Source: Siphonodentalium dalli (Eukaryota > Mollusca > Scaphopoda > Gadilida > Siphonodentaliidae). Taken from it: a stretch of 64,000 bases of DNA. The stretch covers positions 194,651,948 to 194,715,947 of the forward strand of contig CP136064.1 of assembly GCA_032622095.1 (NCBI GenBank). The letters are read 5' to 3'. Within the stretch, counting starts at the first letter, position 1. The number at the start of each line of letters is the position of its first letter. The position numbers were made by a program, and so were the translations under genes. Shown here piece by piece: positions 21,736-32,049 of the stretch. The notes beneath the pieces were generated by a model that saw only the letters and a list, made by a program, of their open reading frames with translations, was not told where the DNA came from and did no database searches.

Positions 21736-22976
21736 ATGTCAGCAAAGTTATCAGTAAAAGAACGGCAAAGGCTCCGGAGGATGAGAATAAAAAATGAGCC
21801 AGAAATACACCAACGATATCTGCAGACAGAAAGAGAAAGATACCAAGAAAGGAAACGTATGGGAAAAGTAAAAAAGGTCAGCGAACTCACTCTCGATGAG
21901 GCAAAACGCAAGAGAGTTAGCTGGAAGTAAAATAGTACGAGATGGAGAGAAAAGAAGGCAAAAGATAAAACTGAATTTTTAATGACATTGGCATTAATAG
22001 GCACACCATGCGGCGGCGAAGTTTCGACGGATCAGCATTCAGCTAGCAGTAAAAAGGGTAGAGGTAGACCACGTATTAGAGACGCGGCAAGATCAAAAGC
22101 ATATCGAACAATTGACAAATTGGAGAGTGTACTGAAAGACAAAGAAAGGAAGATACATCGACTTAACCATTTGAGTGCCAGGTCGATTTTTGTATCAACC
22201 CATATACCCTGTACCAATGCATTCTCTTATATATGCGAGTCGACCATAGGTCGCTTCGCATATATAAGAGAATGCATTGGCCTAACAATGTTTGTTTTTT
22301 TTTACAATGTTTTTTTTTACAATTTTAATAATTTATTTTTATAGTCTTTAACAGACTTATTTTGTAGGTTTAGGGCCGATGAGATCAGCCCCTGGCACTC
22401 AAAGAGTTAAGAAACGAAATGATCGCCTGATCGCAAAAATAATGAAGTTAAATCAACCCCGAACAGCAAGGCAGTCAAACTGATGTCTAGCAACTCAAAG
22501 GATGACATTAAAAAGTTAGACGGGCCTTGGTGTTGCAAGATGCGTTTATGGAAGATGTGCAGGGTATGAAGAACAATAAGAGCGGTCAGCGTAAGTTATT
22601 TCAAACAGTGCGATTATCTATTCTGAAAAGATATAGATGCGTTAGCGGTTTCAGGCGTGAGGCAGGTGTTGGAAAGAAATGTATGCAAAACCTACACAAG
22701 AAAAAGTCCAAAAAAGTAGACTCATGAAGACTGCGATAATGGAATTCTTATATCGTGATGACAATACAAGAATTTCAGCAGCAAAGAAGGACAAAAAGCA
22801 TGGCCATCAATAACGTTTCCTCTTGTCATCTTTACGTGTCTTACACAGGAAGTATCTTTCAGAAAGTAGTTAGCCTGCGTCGTACAGTTTTTTCTGCCGA
22901 AACAGACCTTCGCATGTTATAATACCAACACTTCGAGATAGAGATGTGTGCCTATGTAGATAATGTGAGAACATCA
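21736..22976 (+). pseudogene. Unassigned transposase, 5' part only, copy A
   Basis: The frame starts at an ATG directly after a splice-acceptor-like TTTCTTTCAG. It encodes a basic region (SVKERQRLRRMRIK ... YLQTERERYQERKRMGK), reaches TAA at 21928-21930, and stays open beyond it in the same frame (GRGRPRIRDAARSKAYRTI). A MITE interrupts it at 22167-22406. Then follow QRKLFQTVRLSILKRYR, a block with FLYRDDNTRIS, and remnants of a DRDVCLC block. A 10-bp deletion near 22710 breaks the RDD block. Homology with copy C stops at 22976, so the catalytic exon is missing. The layout matches a multi-copy family of uncharacterised invertebrate and fish transposase-like proteins, from memory of its conserved blocks. 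Confidence 0.7.
22167..22406. mobile_element. piggyBac-type MITE (TTAA TSD), copy A
   Basis: A 240-bp insert flanked by TTAA at 22163-22166 and 22407-22410. Terminal inverted repeats read CCATTTGAGTGCCAGG and, from the other side, CTCTTTGAGTGCCAGG. It contains a perfect 25-bp-arm hairpin (22214-22238 with 22256-22280). Removing it with one TTAA joins the surrounding transposase in frame (IHRL followed by KKRNDRL), which shows that it landed in a once-open gene. Confidence 0.85.
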
Positions 22977-23226
22977 TTTATATCGATCACGTTATCGTTA
23001 CTAAGTGCTTGGAAATGTTATATTGTGCTGACTCAATGTGCTGCATGGTCTAGTCTCAAATTATCGGCAGATCGCACAGCGTTTCTTTTCAACAACTATA
23101 TACGCGTATTTATGTTACAGTCTGGGCACAATTTGTTCTATATAAGATGTCAAACAATGATTGGATCAATTTTTTTTATGGTGCAGCTGGACATTTCAAG
23201 GTGGAGACCCCCTAGCCACGTCCCTG
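22977..23226. mobile_element. Right terminal region of the deleted transposon, copy A
   Basis: This sequence is unlike copy C. It ends GACCCCCTAGCCACGTCCCTG, a terminus of the same type as at 4413 and 20547. It has no coding frame of note. It probably represents a terminal region brought next to the 5' transposase by internal deletion. Confidence 0.45.
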
Positions 23227-23278
23227 GGCTGGAGATGACGAGTTCTGACTATTGATACTCGAAGAAAGTGTATGATCA

Positions 23279-23284
23279 TTTATT
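23279..23284 (-). promoter_or_regulatory. Candidate polyadenylation signal, forkhead gene A
   Basis: AATAAA on the minus strand, about 400 bp downstream of the stop codon at 23688. The same hexamer is kept in copy B at 36438-36443. Confidence 0.4.
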
Positions 23285-23514
23285 AATCTCAACAAAAACA
23301 ATTTTATACAACAGTATAATTAGCACAGTTATCTAATGACACGACTGTAAGCAGAAAATGATTCGGGTAATATATACAATTGACGAATCAAGAAATCTAC
23401 ATGCTAGTAAATACAATTACACCTGTCATCGTAACTATAACAACGTAATAAATAGCAACAAACAGATATTCCATAAAAGGCGAATATGAATTTCAAGAGA
23501 AAGTATGCTCTTTC

Positions 23515-23606
23515 AGCTTTTCTGCAATGAATCTAAACCAATATTCTTAGTTGTCAATAATGGTTAACAACTAAGAATATTGGTTTAGATTCATTGCAGA
23601 AAAGCT
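23515..23606 (-). repeat. Perfect 40-bp-arm hairpin in the 3' UTR of forkhead gene A
   Basis: Arms 23515-23554 and 23567-23606 are exact inverted copies around a 12-nt loop (CAATAATGGTTA). It lies between the stop codon and the likely polyadenylation signal, so it should be part of the mRNA 3' end. It is conserved unchanged in B at 36674-36765. Confidence 0.85.
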
Positions 23607-23687
23607 AATATATTTGATATGACATGATTTTGATATGTCGTGTTGTATATTTGGCAATTATGGAATATCATACAACAATAACATGAT

Positions 23688-24931
23688 TCATGAATACTTA
23701 ACAGAATTTAAGCAATAAGGTGACTGAATATCACTGGAATGAGCACTATCAACATATAGTTCGTTGGGAGGCGATTGGAACGTCGACGCCGACACTGGGG
23801 ATTCCATAACAGGAGGAGTGCTGGTGTAGTATGGAGAACCGAAGTGGTATGGATGTTGATAGCCGTGTCCATACTGCTGGTAACCGCTGAAGCTGTATGT
23901 GGGATTGAACTGATAAGGCACTGACGAGTAACTGTATGTATTTGTAGGGTGAGAACACTGTTCGTATTTAGAGCTTGACTGCGGTTGAACATAAGCTGAT
24001 GCGTCGACTGGTTGAATCGTACGTAGTGGCGGACTGCTCGGAAGATCACTGATATACGATGAGTCCAATTTATAGTCAGTGAGCCGTCTTTTGACATCGA
24101 ACTCTGGACTGGAATCGAACACTGTCTCATAACCACTATCCACACTAATGTTTGATGACGAGTAACTAACAGGACTTGTTGAAGCACACGGGGACATAAC
24201 CGGGGAGTCGGATGGCGAAGAAGGATCACTGGCGACGAATGGTTGAACTGGTGACGCAATTGACGGGAGCCGGTCGGTAAACTGCTGCTCGATCGTTGTT
24301 GGTTTAACTGACGTCGCGGTGCCGTCACGTGGTGATAGATCGCAGATCTGTCTCTCGAAGACTTTTCTCGGATCAGCTGACATGTAGAGCTGGTGCTTGA
24401 ATGTCTCCATCCTATGTAACAACGCAGCGGATACACGTTCCCAGAACTGACCGGCGTTCACTCGATAGTAGCCCCAACGCAGGGTGTTTGTGCCGCTCTC
24501 TCGGTCGACGTTAGATCGATAGTCTCCCTTGGCGAATGTGGGAAGGCTGCTGGGGACGATGGTCCAGAGGAATGTAGCTCTGCCGAGAGGTCCCGACTGA
24601 GGCTGGCCGCGACCGACGCCGATCTTAGTGAAGCATTTGGTTTTGGAGAGGCTATGTCTGACGGCGTTCTTCCAGTGTTCTCTCGTCGAATGTCGGAAGA
24701 ACGAGAAGCGATGCTTGATGTAGCGGTAGATCTCGGTGATTGGCAAGCAGAAGTTTGGAGATCTCAGTACGGCGATGTAGATGAGTTCGGTGTAGGAGTA
24801 GTTGGGTTTGACGTTGATATCATCGCTGACGTCAAGGCGTTCGTAGAGGGCGATGAAGTTGTCCACGACTTTGCGGAGATCTATGTCGGCTTCTTGTGAA
24901 ATTTGAGTCTGCGTTTGTTGTTCGTAGGCAC
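23688..24931 (-). CDS. Forkhead-domain transcription factor, copy A, exon 2
   Basis: Main exon of a predicted 441-residue protein (with exon 1 at 26509-26590), likely a nuclear DNA-binding regulator. Residues 69-153 form a forkhead domain: KPNYSYTELIYIAVLRSP opens it, the recognition helix reads WKNAVRHSLS (residues 114-123), then KCFTKI, and FLWTI closes it. In the classical W.NS.RHNLS core Ser is replaced by Ala and Asn by Ser, so it is divergent. A second conserved-looking block (LRWGYYRVNAGQFWERV) follows. The C-terminal half is rich in Ser, Pro and Tyr, like an activation domain. The exon starts at an acceptor (TTCTACTTCCAG before GTGCCTAC) at 24931, in phase with exon 1, and the stop is at 23688-23690. 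I cannot assign a Fox subclass. Confidence 0.85.
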
Positions 24932-25771
24932 CTGGAAGTAGAAGACGTTTTGATTAAGAAACAATAATGGGCGTGCTGAGGTCCATTTGATTAAGAAACA
25001 ATAATGGACAGTTAGATAACTCCATGAGACCCTGATCGACAGGGCCTTATCTTTTTACCGCACATTTAAAACTGAAGTCACCCAATTACAAGACTTCAAC
25101 ACATGTTTTAGAGTACCGAATACATACTATATGATATAGCGTATATATAGATTATATATGTTAATTCTCTTAGTATTACGTGACTGAAGGTAGCCATACA
25201 TGATTGTATAACTATTAACCATAGGTACTACATCAAGTCCACCATAAATCATGGGACCGGACCAACATTAGAATCACAATCAGCAATATAATCAGCCACA
25301 ATGGGCATAACTTAATCATAGATATGTTAGAACTATCCAGTGAAAAATATCTGCCATTATTACAATGCAGCCTTTAGTTGTGATGATGCTCTTGACATTT
25401 GATACCCCTTTAATGAACAAAAAATAAAGGGTTTCGACGGTACTCAGGATACCATTAAGTCTAAAAAGGACCACACATAGTTCGAAGTCCGGGATCAATG
25501 TGATCACCCAACATAATCATGGTAGAGCCATTGTACTCCGTTTTACAGTGCGGCTATGAAAAACTTTGTGATGGTACTCTGGATACCCGTAAATCGAATC
25601 GAATAAAAATAGTTAAATTATTTTGATTTAACAATAATCAGATGACATTAAATAAGTGAGTGATGGAAGGAAATGGTGGGAAGAGAAACAGCGAAATGTT
25701 CTTATAAATTTTGGTTTAAAGTCACATGGCGGTTTGCGCTCTAAATATACCCAATAATAGTTGCTTTTAAA

Positions 25772-26053
25772 TTGTTCCCAGAATCGAATTTGTCGATAAA
25801 TACTATCCTACTTTTCTACGAGCATTATATGTCCGACAAATATTTTCACGTCTGTGCGCAAAATCTTAAACAGCTGGAAAATAGCTGCGATCATGGTAAT
25901 CATTTTTCAGATTACATGAAGCCGGTTTATCAATATTTCGTCAACCTATGTTATACATCCATTATACCTAGACAAAATTTGGAAGCTTGTCTATTTAAGA
26001 ACTATCTGGTATATAGAAAAAATTATGATTATGGAAAATATTATTCCAATTAA
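25772..26053 (+). other. Small frame inside the forkhead intron, copy A
   Basis: A 93-codon open stretch without an ATG start, opposite to the forkhead gene. It contains HYMSDKYFHVCAQNLKQLEN and RQNLEACLFKNYLVY. It is preceded by an acceptor-like TTGTTCCCAG that copy B has lost (CCTG). Between copies, three differences are synonymous and one changes Tyr to Cys. It may be a relic exon or chance; no family is recognised. Confidence 0.2.
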
Positions 26054-26120
26054 GATCGAAGCTATGATGCCATTCCCGTGGGGCATGAATTAAACATTGT
26101 AGACTTCAACACTGTAGGCA

Positions 26121-26126
26121 ATAAAG

Positions 26127-26163
<37 letters not shown>

Positions 26164-26280
26164 GGTTAACGTTGTCCAACAACGAACATCAATAAGGGTT
26201 AGGGAATCCAAATATAGACGATGAAATTTGGTCACTTGTCGCATGGATCTTACATGCCACCCGCATAATCAAAACTGTTT
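26121..26280. repeat. Copy-A-specific insertion with (TA)n
   Basis: About 160 bp starting ATAAAGATAAATATATAT, with a (TA)n run at about 26131-26160, absent from the matching place in copy B near 39290. No coding content or clear terminal repeats. Confidence 0.6.
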
Positions 26281-26508
26281 GTTGTACCTTTATGTACATA
26301 TTATAGCGCACATGTTTACCAACATTCACTTCGTAAACTGATTAGAGCCCACATATGGTGTTATGGTTATGAAAGTAATAATTATTGTTTTCTAACATCT
26401 ATATCAACGATAACACTCGCCACTGACCCCCCCCCCCTGTATGGAATGGTCGGGAAATGCATTTAGCATTATATGATTTTAGAAGGCTGTGACGTTTAAT
26501 GAACATAC

Positions 26509-26590
26509 CTGGTCGGTGCTGGAGAAGACGATTAACTTTTTCAGAATGATCATCGTGGATGGTGAATTCGTCGGAAACTTTACGCTTCAT
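26509..26590 (-). CDS. Forkhead gene A, exon 1
   Basis: The first coding exon runs from ATG at 26590-26588 to the donor (CCAG/GTATGT), 82 nt, encoding a start MKRKVSDEFTIHDD and ending HRP plus the first base of a Gly codon. Exon 2 begins GT-GCC-TAC, completing Gly. In copy B a one-base deletion just upstream of this ATG breaks the longer frame without touching the exon, which supports this start. KRK may serve as a nuclear signal. Confidence 0.7.
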
Positions 26591-26599
26591 AATTGTCTG

Positions 26600-29329
26600 A
26601 TGGCTTGCGAGTTGTTTGTCGTTGTTTGCTGCGAAATTAAGACTGAATGAAAGTCGTCGAGCATTGAGGGACATTTAAACAGATCTATTGTTTTTACAAT
26701 GAGTTCTACTGACACCCATTTGGAAGCCCTCGAGAAAACCGCACGCGTCATTGTTAAAATAATATTGACCAATCGCGTTGCAGCAATGAAACCATGCCTT
26801 GTACCCACTAACGGAAAGTTCAACTCAATTAACGTAGTCAGTGATCACAACTAATTAGGAGACAAGTTTGGTGTACTGACCACGTGATTACTGAAGGGAC
26901 GTAGACTAGTGAACATCGTTCCTGTGCAGTTTTCAGTCTGACTATGTGTTGACACTGTTGTTGCCGATTCGTGACAGGGTTCAACGGAGAAGCATCATGA
27001 GCTCTTTTTTTCCGAAATTTAAATACTTTGAAAGACTAATTAATTATGACACTGATACTCTGGTTGTAGGCGGTTAATCAGCCTGCTGTGAAACGAACGC
27101 TGATAATTGCTGGTATTTTTTTCATTTTGTTTTGCCTGGTTAGCTGGAATTTGGCTTCGGAAATTCTGGATTATTTGGTGTTAAATCGAAAGGGGGATTT
27201 TTAAAGTCAGTTAACAAGTAGTGCTAATGGTAAATTCTGAATGTCATCCCGTTTCAACTAATAAACGTAAATCAAACTGTGAACATGCATCGCATGATCT
27301 GGGCAGATTTATGGAAATTATTTTTTATTTTTCAACATGATTCGTGACATGACCTCGTCGTTTCTAAATTCTATTACTGAACAAATCTTTCTGTGGTATA
27401 TAAAGACCGCGTAGTCATTTTATATTAGTATGCCCAAACTTGAAAGAGCTCAGATCAAGATATATAAAGAAATATTACTATAAAAGACCCAATACATTGA
27501 AGCTAACGGACCTATTTAATAGCGGTAACAAACGAACGCTAACTAATCTTGCTCTATTTATTAAGAAAGCCAAAACAATAACGAGGATCTCCTGAGGTAC
27601 ACCAAAAAACTACTAAAACATACCCAAACCCACTGATTACTGACCACATATCCCATATTATATTGTCGTATATTTATTCACTGCACGCATGCACAATTCA
27701 TAACTATTTTGAAATTGAACACTGCATATGTTCCACTCTATATGTCAAAACGACGACGAGTATATACCAATAAATTTAAAACTGAATTGAATAGAAGTAT
27801 TTCATATGACATGAAACACTCCCCATGGGGCGTGCATGGTGTAATAGCAATTACCCAATGCTAAAATTATTTATTTTTCATAAACTTGATATCCAAATAT
27901 GCAAACAATAGCGTTGTTGTTATAAATGAAATACATGGAGTGACTATTGTTGTCGGAGTGATTTCCCCATGTTTATCACCAGATAATTCGTCCAGAATAA
28001 AGTAGTAAATATTCACATTTGCGCATAGTTCAAACGTTCATTGTGTTCTCTGAAATGGTACAATCAAAAGTTAGAATTTTCGTCAATCTTAGTTCATATA
28101 TAGCTATATTCTTCCACTGGAGATAGTGTTTGGATACTAACTTATCGACTTTGTTCACCGAAAGAAGTCCGTAATATGTATTTAACTCATTTATCGGTCG
28201 GTATTTCCCCACATGTCCAAACCGCGATACAAAATAATATACATATATGTACAAGAAAACCATAGTCAGAAATGGTAACACCCACAAGATCATATTATTA
28301 GCCATAAATATATAAATTATAATATAAAATATATTGGTTACATTAATGCACCGCCTCAGAATTCCGTTAAAACAACTAATCCTTCAAATTATTACAAAAA
28401 ACTACGGCTTATTACTTCAGGTGTTTCATTCACCAAACCAGAAAGCTTCTAAAAGCGGATCAAAATTATGTTCCCGCCATAAAATCTCCAAGTGTGCATG
28501 GCCCAGCCATTGGTCATACCTAAACATCGAACGCAATTAACGCGGTCATAATAGTTACACACTGCAACTATAAGACACCCAGCGAATACACACCCCACGA
28601 AAACCCGAAATGTGTTGTCCTGCGAGATATCCCATCGCTATAGCTCAATTTGACTCGACCTGATTAGCCTTCCTACAATATCATAAAACAATAAAGCTTC
28701 TCAAATCATCGGCATAGTCAGTAGAACTTTCACGAACTTGGATATTCCAACTACAGCTTTTACCGGACTCGGGGTCGCAGTACAACTTTAACGCGTCCCA
28801 AAATAACCGGAAAACAAAACAATTATCTATTTATAAAATCCCCATGGGACCACAGATTTCAAAAATTTGTAGAACAGTATACACCGGTGGCGTTAATAAC
28901 TAACTAGATATATTTAAAACCAGTTCATAGTACATTTAGTGTCATCTTTACCGATGTCCATTTGCATATATTTTTGTTCATGCTGTTTGTTCTGTGACAT
29001 AAAATATTGTTGTATATTGGCATGCAGTAATAAACTAACTACATAACAATTATAATTCTGCTAAATCAGCAGGACACGCATACATCACCACATGATATGC
29101 TGCCCAGGGTCGGTGTTTATTAAGCTCCTAGGGTGTATACTGCCAGGCTGATCTGGCGATTTCATAGGAGCTATGTGCTAACTTTGATTAACAATGAACT
29201 CGTTATATTGCATACTGGTTAGACTTTTTGCAGGATGTATGAATTCGCGGATGTCTCATTGTTGAAGTATGTAATTTTTATGACAGCGCTAATTGCATTT
29301 ATGACTAATACTATGATCTTGATGACGTT
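26600..29329. other. Upstream and intergenic region of segment A
   Basis: About 2.7 kb with no recognisable gene. It should contain the promoter of forkhead gene A on the minus strand, but I see no convincing TATA or initiator. A 91-codon minus-strand frame (28030-28305) with a hydrophobic start recurs in B, but its three differences are all amino-acid changes, which argues against coding. Confidence 0.5.
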
Positions 29330-29782
29330 ACCATTTCTGACTATGGTGTTCTTGTTGTTTCTTGTGACAGTGCGAGTGATTTGCTTGATTGAGCGCTGTT
29401 GGAAATGACACCTTTCTCTTTTGAGTAATTCCAGGTCTCCTATAGGGTGTCCGAGGATTACCTAATTACTTAATTTGTGTGGCCGTGCGACAATCAGTAT
29501 ATCAGTATATGTTGATTACACAACTAACTACACACAAGCTACCAGATTATGTGATGGGATCAAGAACAGAAAAGTGGGAGAAGCAACAAAATCGATTACC
29601 TGTTTAGATTTTTGCCCCCCCCCCCCGACTTAGTATTGTAAATACATAAGATACCATTTCTGATTATGGTGTTCTTGTTGTTTCTTGTGACAGTGTAAGC
29701 GATTTGCTTGATTGAGCGCTGTTGGAAATGACACCTTTCTATTGTGAGTAATTTCATGTCTTCAATAGGGTGTCCAAGTAGA
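29330..29782 (+). repeat. Local direct duplication, segment A
   Basis: The stretch from CCATTTCTGACTATGGTG (29330-29475) recurs at 29652-29782 about 320 bp on, with moderate divergence. In B the second copy is longer (42648-42870), so A has suffered a deletion of about 245 bp after GGGTGTCCAA. Confidence 0.7.
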
Positions 29783-30007
29783 AGAGTTAATGTATGGACA
29801 CGAGGATCAGACAACAAGCCCGAGGGCTTATATATGAAGTCTTCTCCTCTTTGGCGACATTCCCCCTTCCCCAATAAGTGAGGGAGGGTATCGATCAGAC
29901 GGGAAGACATTGAAATAATGGTTTTTATGAGAAATGGAGATATATAGCTAAATTTGAGTCAGGGTTGGAAAAACAGGGAGAAGATAGTGTTGTGGATAGC
30001 AGAAGGC

Positions 30008-30010
<3 letters not shown>

Positions 30011-30081
<71 letters not shown>
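30011..30081. repeat. (GA)n microsatellite at the A/B junction
   Basis: About 71 bp of GA, the longest of the three boundary tracts. Frames reading repeated Arg-Glu or Ser-Leu here are artefacts. Confidence 0.9.
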
Positions 30082-30084
<3 letters not shown>

Positions 30085-30230
30085 TGAGAAAGTAGAAGAC
30101 AGGAGGATGAGAGATGTTACCTGTAGGGCGTGTTAACGGAAATTTTTGACGGATCTCGCGGGTAGTTCTACGGTAAAGGGGCCAAACCATGTCTTGATGA
30201 ACTTTTTATCTCTACAACAAACATCATACC

Positions 30231-31313
30231 AGCGATGCAGTCTTGGGTGAATTGGGTCGTTTACCATTGTCTATATTACGATTATATCGAATCTTTAACT
30301 ATTGGATTCATGTAATTCAGGAACAAAACTCATTAATCTGTAATGTATATGAATCAATTCGGAACGACTGTGATTCAGGTTTGTCACATAAAGAGAAAAA
30401 CTGGACATTTTTGTTGAAGTCTACTTTAGACAAACTTGGTTTAGGATATATGTGGTATAATCAAGATTTTATCATACCCGATTTGAAAGTAATTAAATCG
30501 CGTTTACGCGACCAGTTTTATACAAACATGGCATACTTCTATAGATTCTTCATCAAAACTATGTACTTATGGCAAGATGAAATTGTTGTTCCAATATGAA
30601 ACATATTTATCAACTGTTAAGCAACTGAAATTCCGAATAGCTCTGACGAAATTTAGAATAAGTGCTCACTCCTTAGAAATTGAGACAGGTAGATATACAG
30701 GCGTAGACAGGAAAAAGAGATTGTGTAATTGTTGTCAGCTAAAAGCGGTTGAAAAATGAATATCATTTTCTACTGGTCTGTCCAGCCTATATTGATATAC
30801 GACGTCGATATCTGAAAACATTCTATTGTCACTGGCCAACCATACAGAAATTTGATATACTAATGAAAAATGAATCTAGATTTCGTTGAATCGGTTAGCA
30901 AAATACTTATATCACAGCTGCTTTAGAAGAGATAAATTATTGTCCTCAATGAGTTAGTAAATTTCCAATTTAGAATTTAAAGTTCTGAACTTAGATTAAT
31001 GTATATATATATAGTCTGTCTGATGTAGGCGCGAGCCCCCTTTGAGTGATTCGGATTTTCCTGGTACTCCGGTCACATTATGAATACACTATAATAATGA
31101 CTATCTAGTTGGTGAAAATGCAGTGAATCGTGGATGCCGGAATAATCCTGAGTCACTCATGGGTCTGTCGCGCTGTTACACGAGCGTATGTTACGCCCTC
31201 CATCCGCTAGGGACCTTAACCCAATTGAATTGTTTTTGAAACTTTATTATTTGTATATGCAATAAATGTATTAACTTCATTTGTATGCAATAAACTATTG
31301 ACTTGACTTGACC
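30231..31313 (+). mobile_element. LINE 3' end inserted only in copy B
   Basis: It interrupts CATCATACC/TATAGTAGAAAT, which is uninterrupted in A (18170/18171) and C (43441/43442). It encodes LINE post-RT sequence (LGELGRLPLSILRLYRIFNY), then in another frame LTKFRISAHSLEIETGRYTG and a knuckle (CNCCQLK ... HFLLVC). It ends with a TTGAC tail. The flanking duplication is at most ACC. Because A and C have the empty site, this insertion came after the duplication. Confidence 0.85.
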
Positions 31314-31702
31314 TATAGTAGAAATCCGCGTGACGGTAATGATATTTAATACACGTACGCTGATGGGTGGGCTTACTTTTGGTTTTCTCTATCAATCGAT
31401 TTTCATCGCAAACTGTTCAGCTCTAGTCAGATGAATGAACTTAGTAATTAGATGCATCAATCTTCCACCTTCATCTTGAAACTTCATAAAAATAGCATCA
31501 AATGCCCGCGTGACGGTAATGACGGGGGTACGGGGATGTCGATTATTGAACCAGCAAAACAAAAATTGCATATATCATTGGAACATCTCCTGAATACGGG
31601 ACATGAATATCACTCCATTGTATCCGGAAATGTATTTTCTAACCAATAAAACAATCTCACTTCTTATAATTTCGCTTTAAAAAAATCTCATTTTAGTGAT
31701 TA

Positions 31703-31973
31703 TGGGTTATTTTACCCCCAAATCCGATTACGTTTCTGGATATCGCGGGAATTATTTACAGGCAAAAAAACAAAAAGCATCACATTTAAATGATCTGGAG
31801 TAGATATGGTCTACTTGTAATGGATAATAAAATTATGTATCCGTTATTAAAACAGTGAAAAGTAATTGTTTATTGAATAAAAATAATCTAATGGGCGCCC
31901 GGTGAATCGAACCCTTTTCTCTTTAAAAAAATTGACAATATCTACATTTATACCACTAGACCACGGGAGCTTC
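31703..31973 (-). mobile_element. tRNA-derived SINE-like element, site 1, copy B
   Basis: Same pseudo-tRNA as in copy A at a constant offset of 13,143, with A-box and B-box preserved (31894-31971). Confidence 0.5.
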
Positions 31974-32049
31974 TATATTTTTGGACTAAATAATAAGCTA
32001 TATGAGTTATTGGTTTCATTTCAAATTATGTACCCTGAATTCATTGCAG

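Larger units (their letters stand above)
24932..26508 (-). other. Intron of forkhead gene A
   Basis: The donor CAG/GTATGT at 26509/26508 and the acceptor TTCCAG at 24932 define a 1,577-bp intron with matching phase (one base plus two). It holds a short direct repeat (TTGATTAAGAAACAATAATGG at about 24951 and 24988 less one base), an insertion of about 160 bp with a (TA)n core (26121-26280) absent in copy B, and an opposite-strand frame at 25772-26053. Confidence 0.75.
18001..30009 (+). repeat. Segmental tandem array, copy A (about 12.0 kb)
   Basis: It aligns nearly base for base with B (30010-43253) and, for its first about 4.98 kb, with C (43254-48258). It starts at (GA)n followed by GGAGTGAGAAAGTAG and ends at GCAGAAGGCAGG before the next (GA)n. 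Relative to B it lacks a 1,083-bp LINE and about 245 bp near 29778, and has an extra insertion of about 160 bp at 26121-26280. It carries forkhead gene copy A. Confidence 0.95.

Noticed and set aside
26399-26674. Longer N-terminal extension of forkhead exon 1 in copy A (start near 26674)
   Set aside because: A one-base deletion in copy B breaks this extension while the shorter exon stays intact, so the ATG at 26590 is preferred. The frame past 26509 is intron.
28030-28305. 91-codon minus-strand frame with a hydrophobic start, conserved in B at 41046-41321
   Set aside because: All three differences between copies change the amino acid and none is synonymous, as expected for non-coding DNA. 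No family is recognised.
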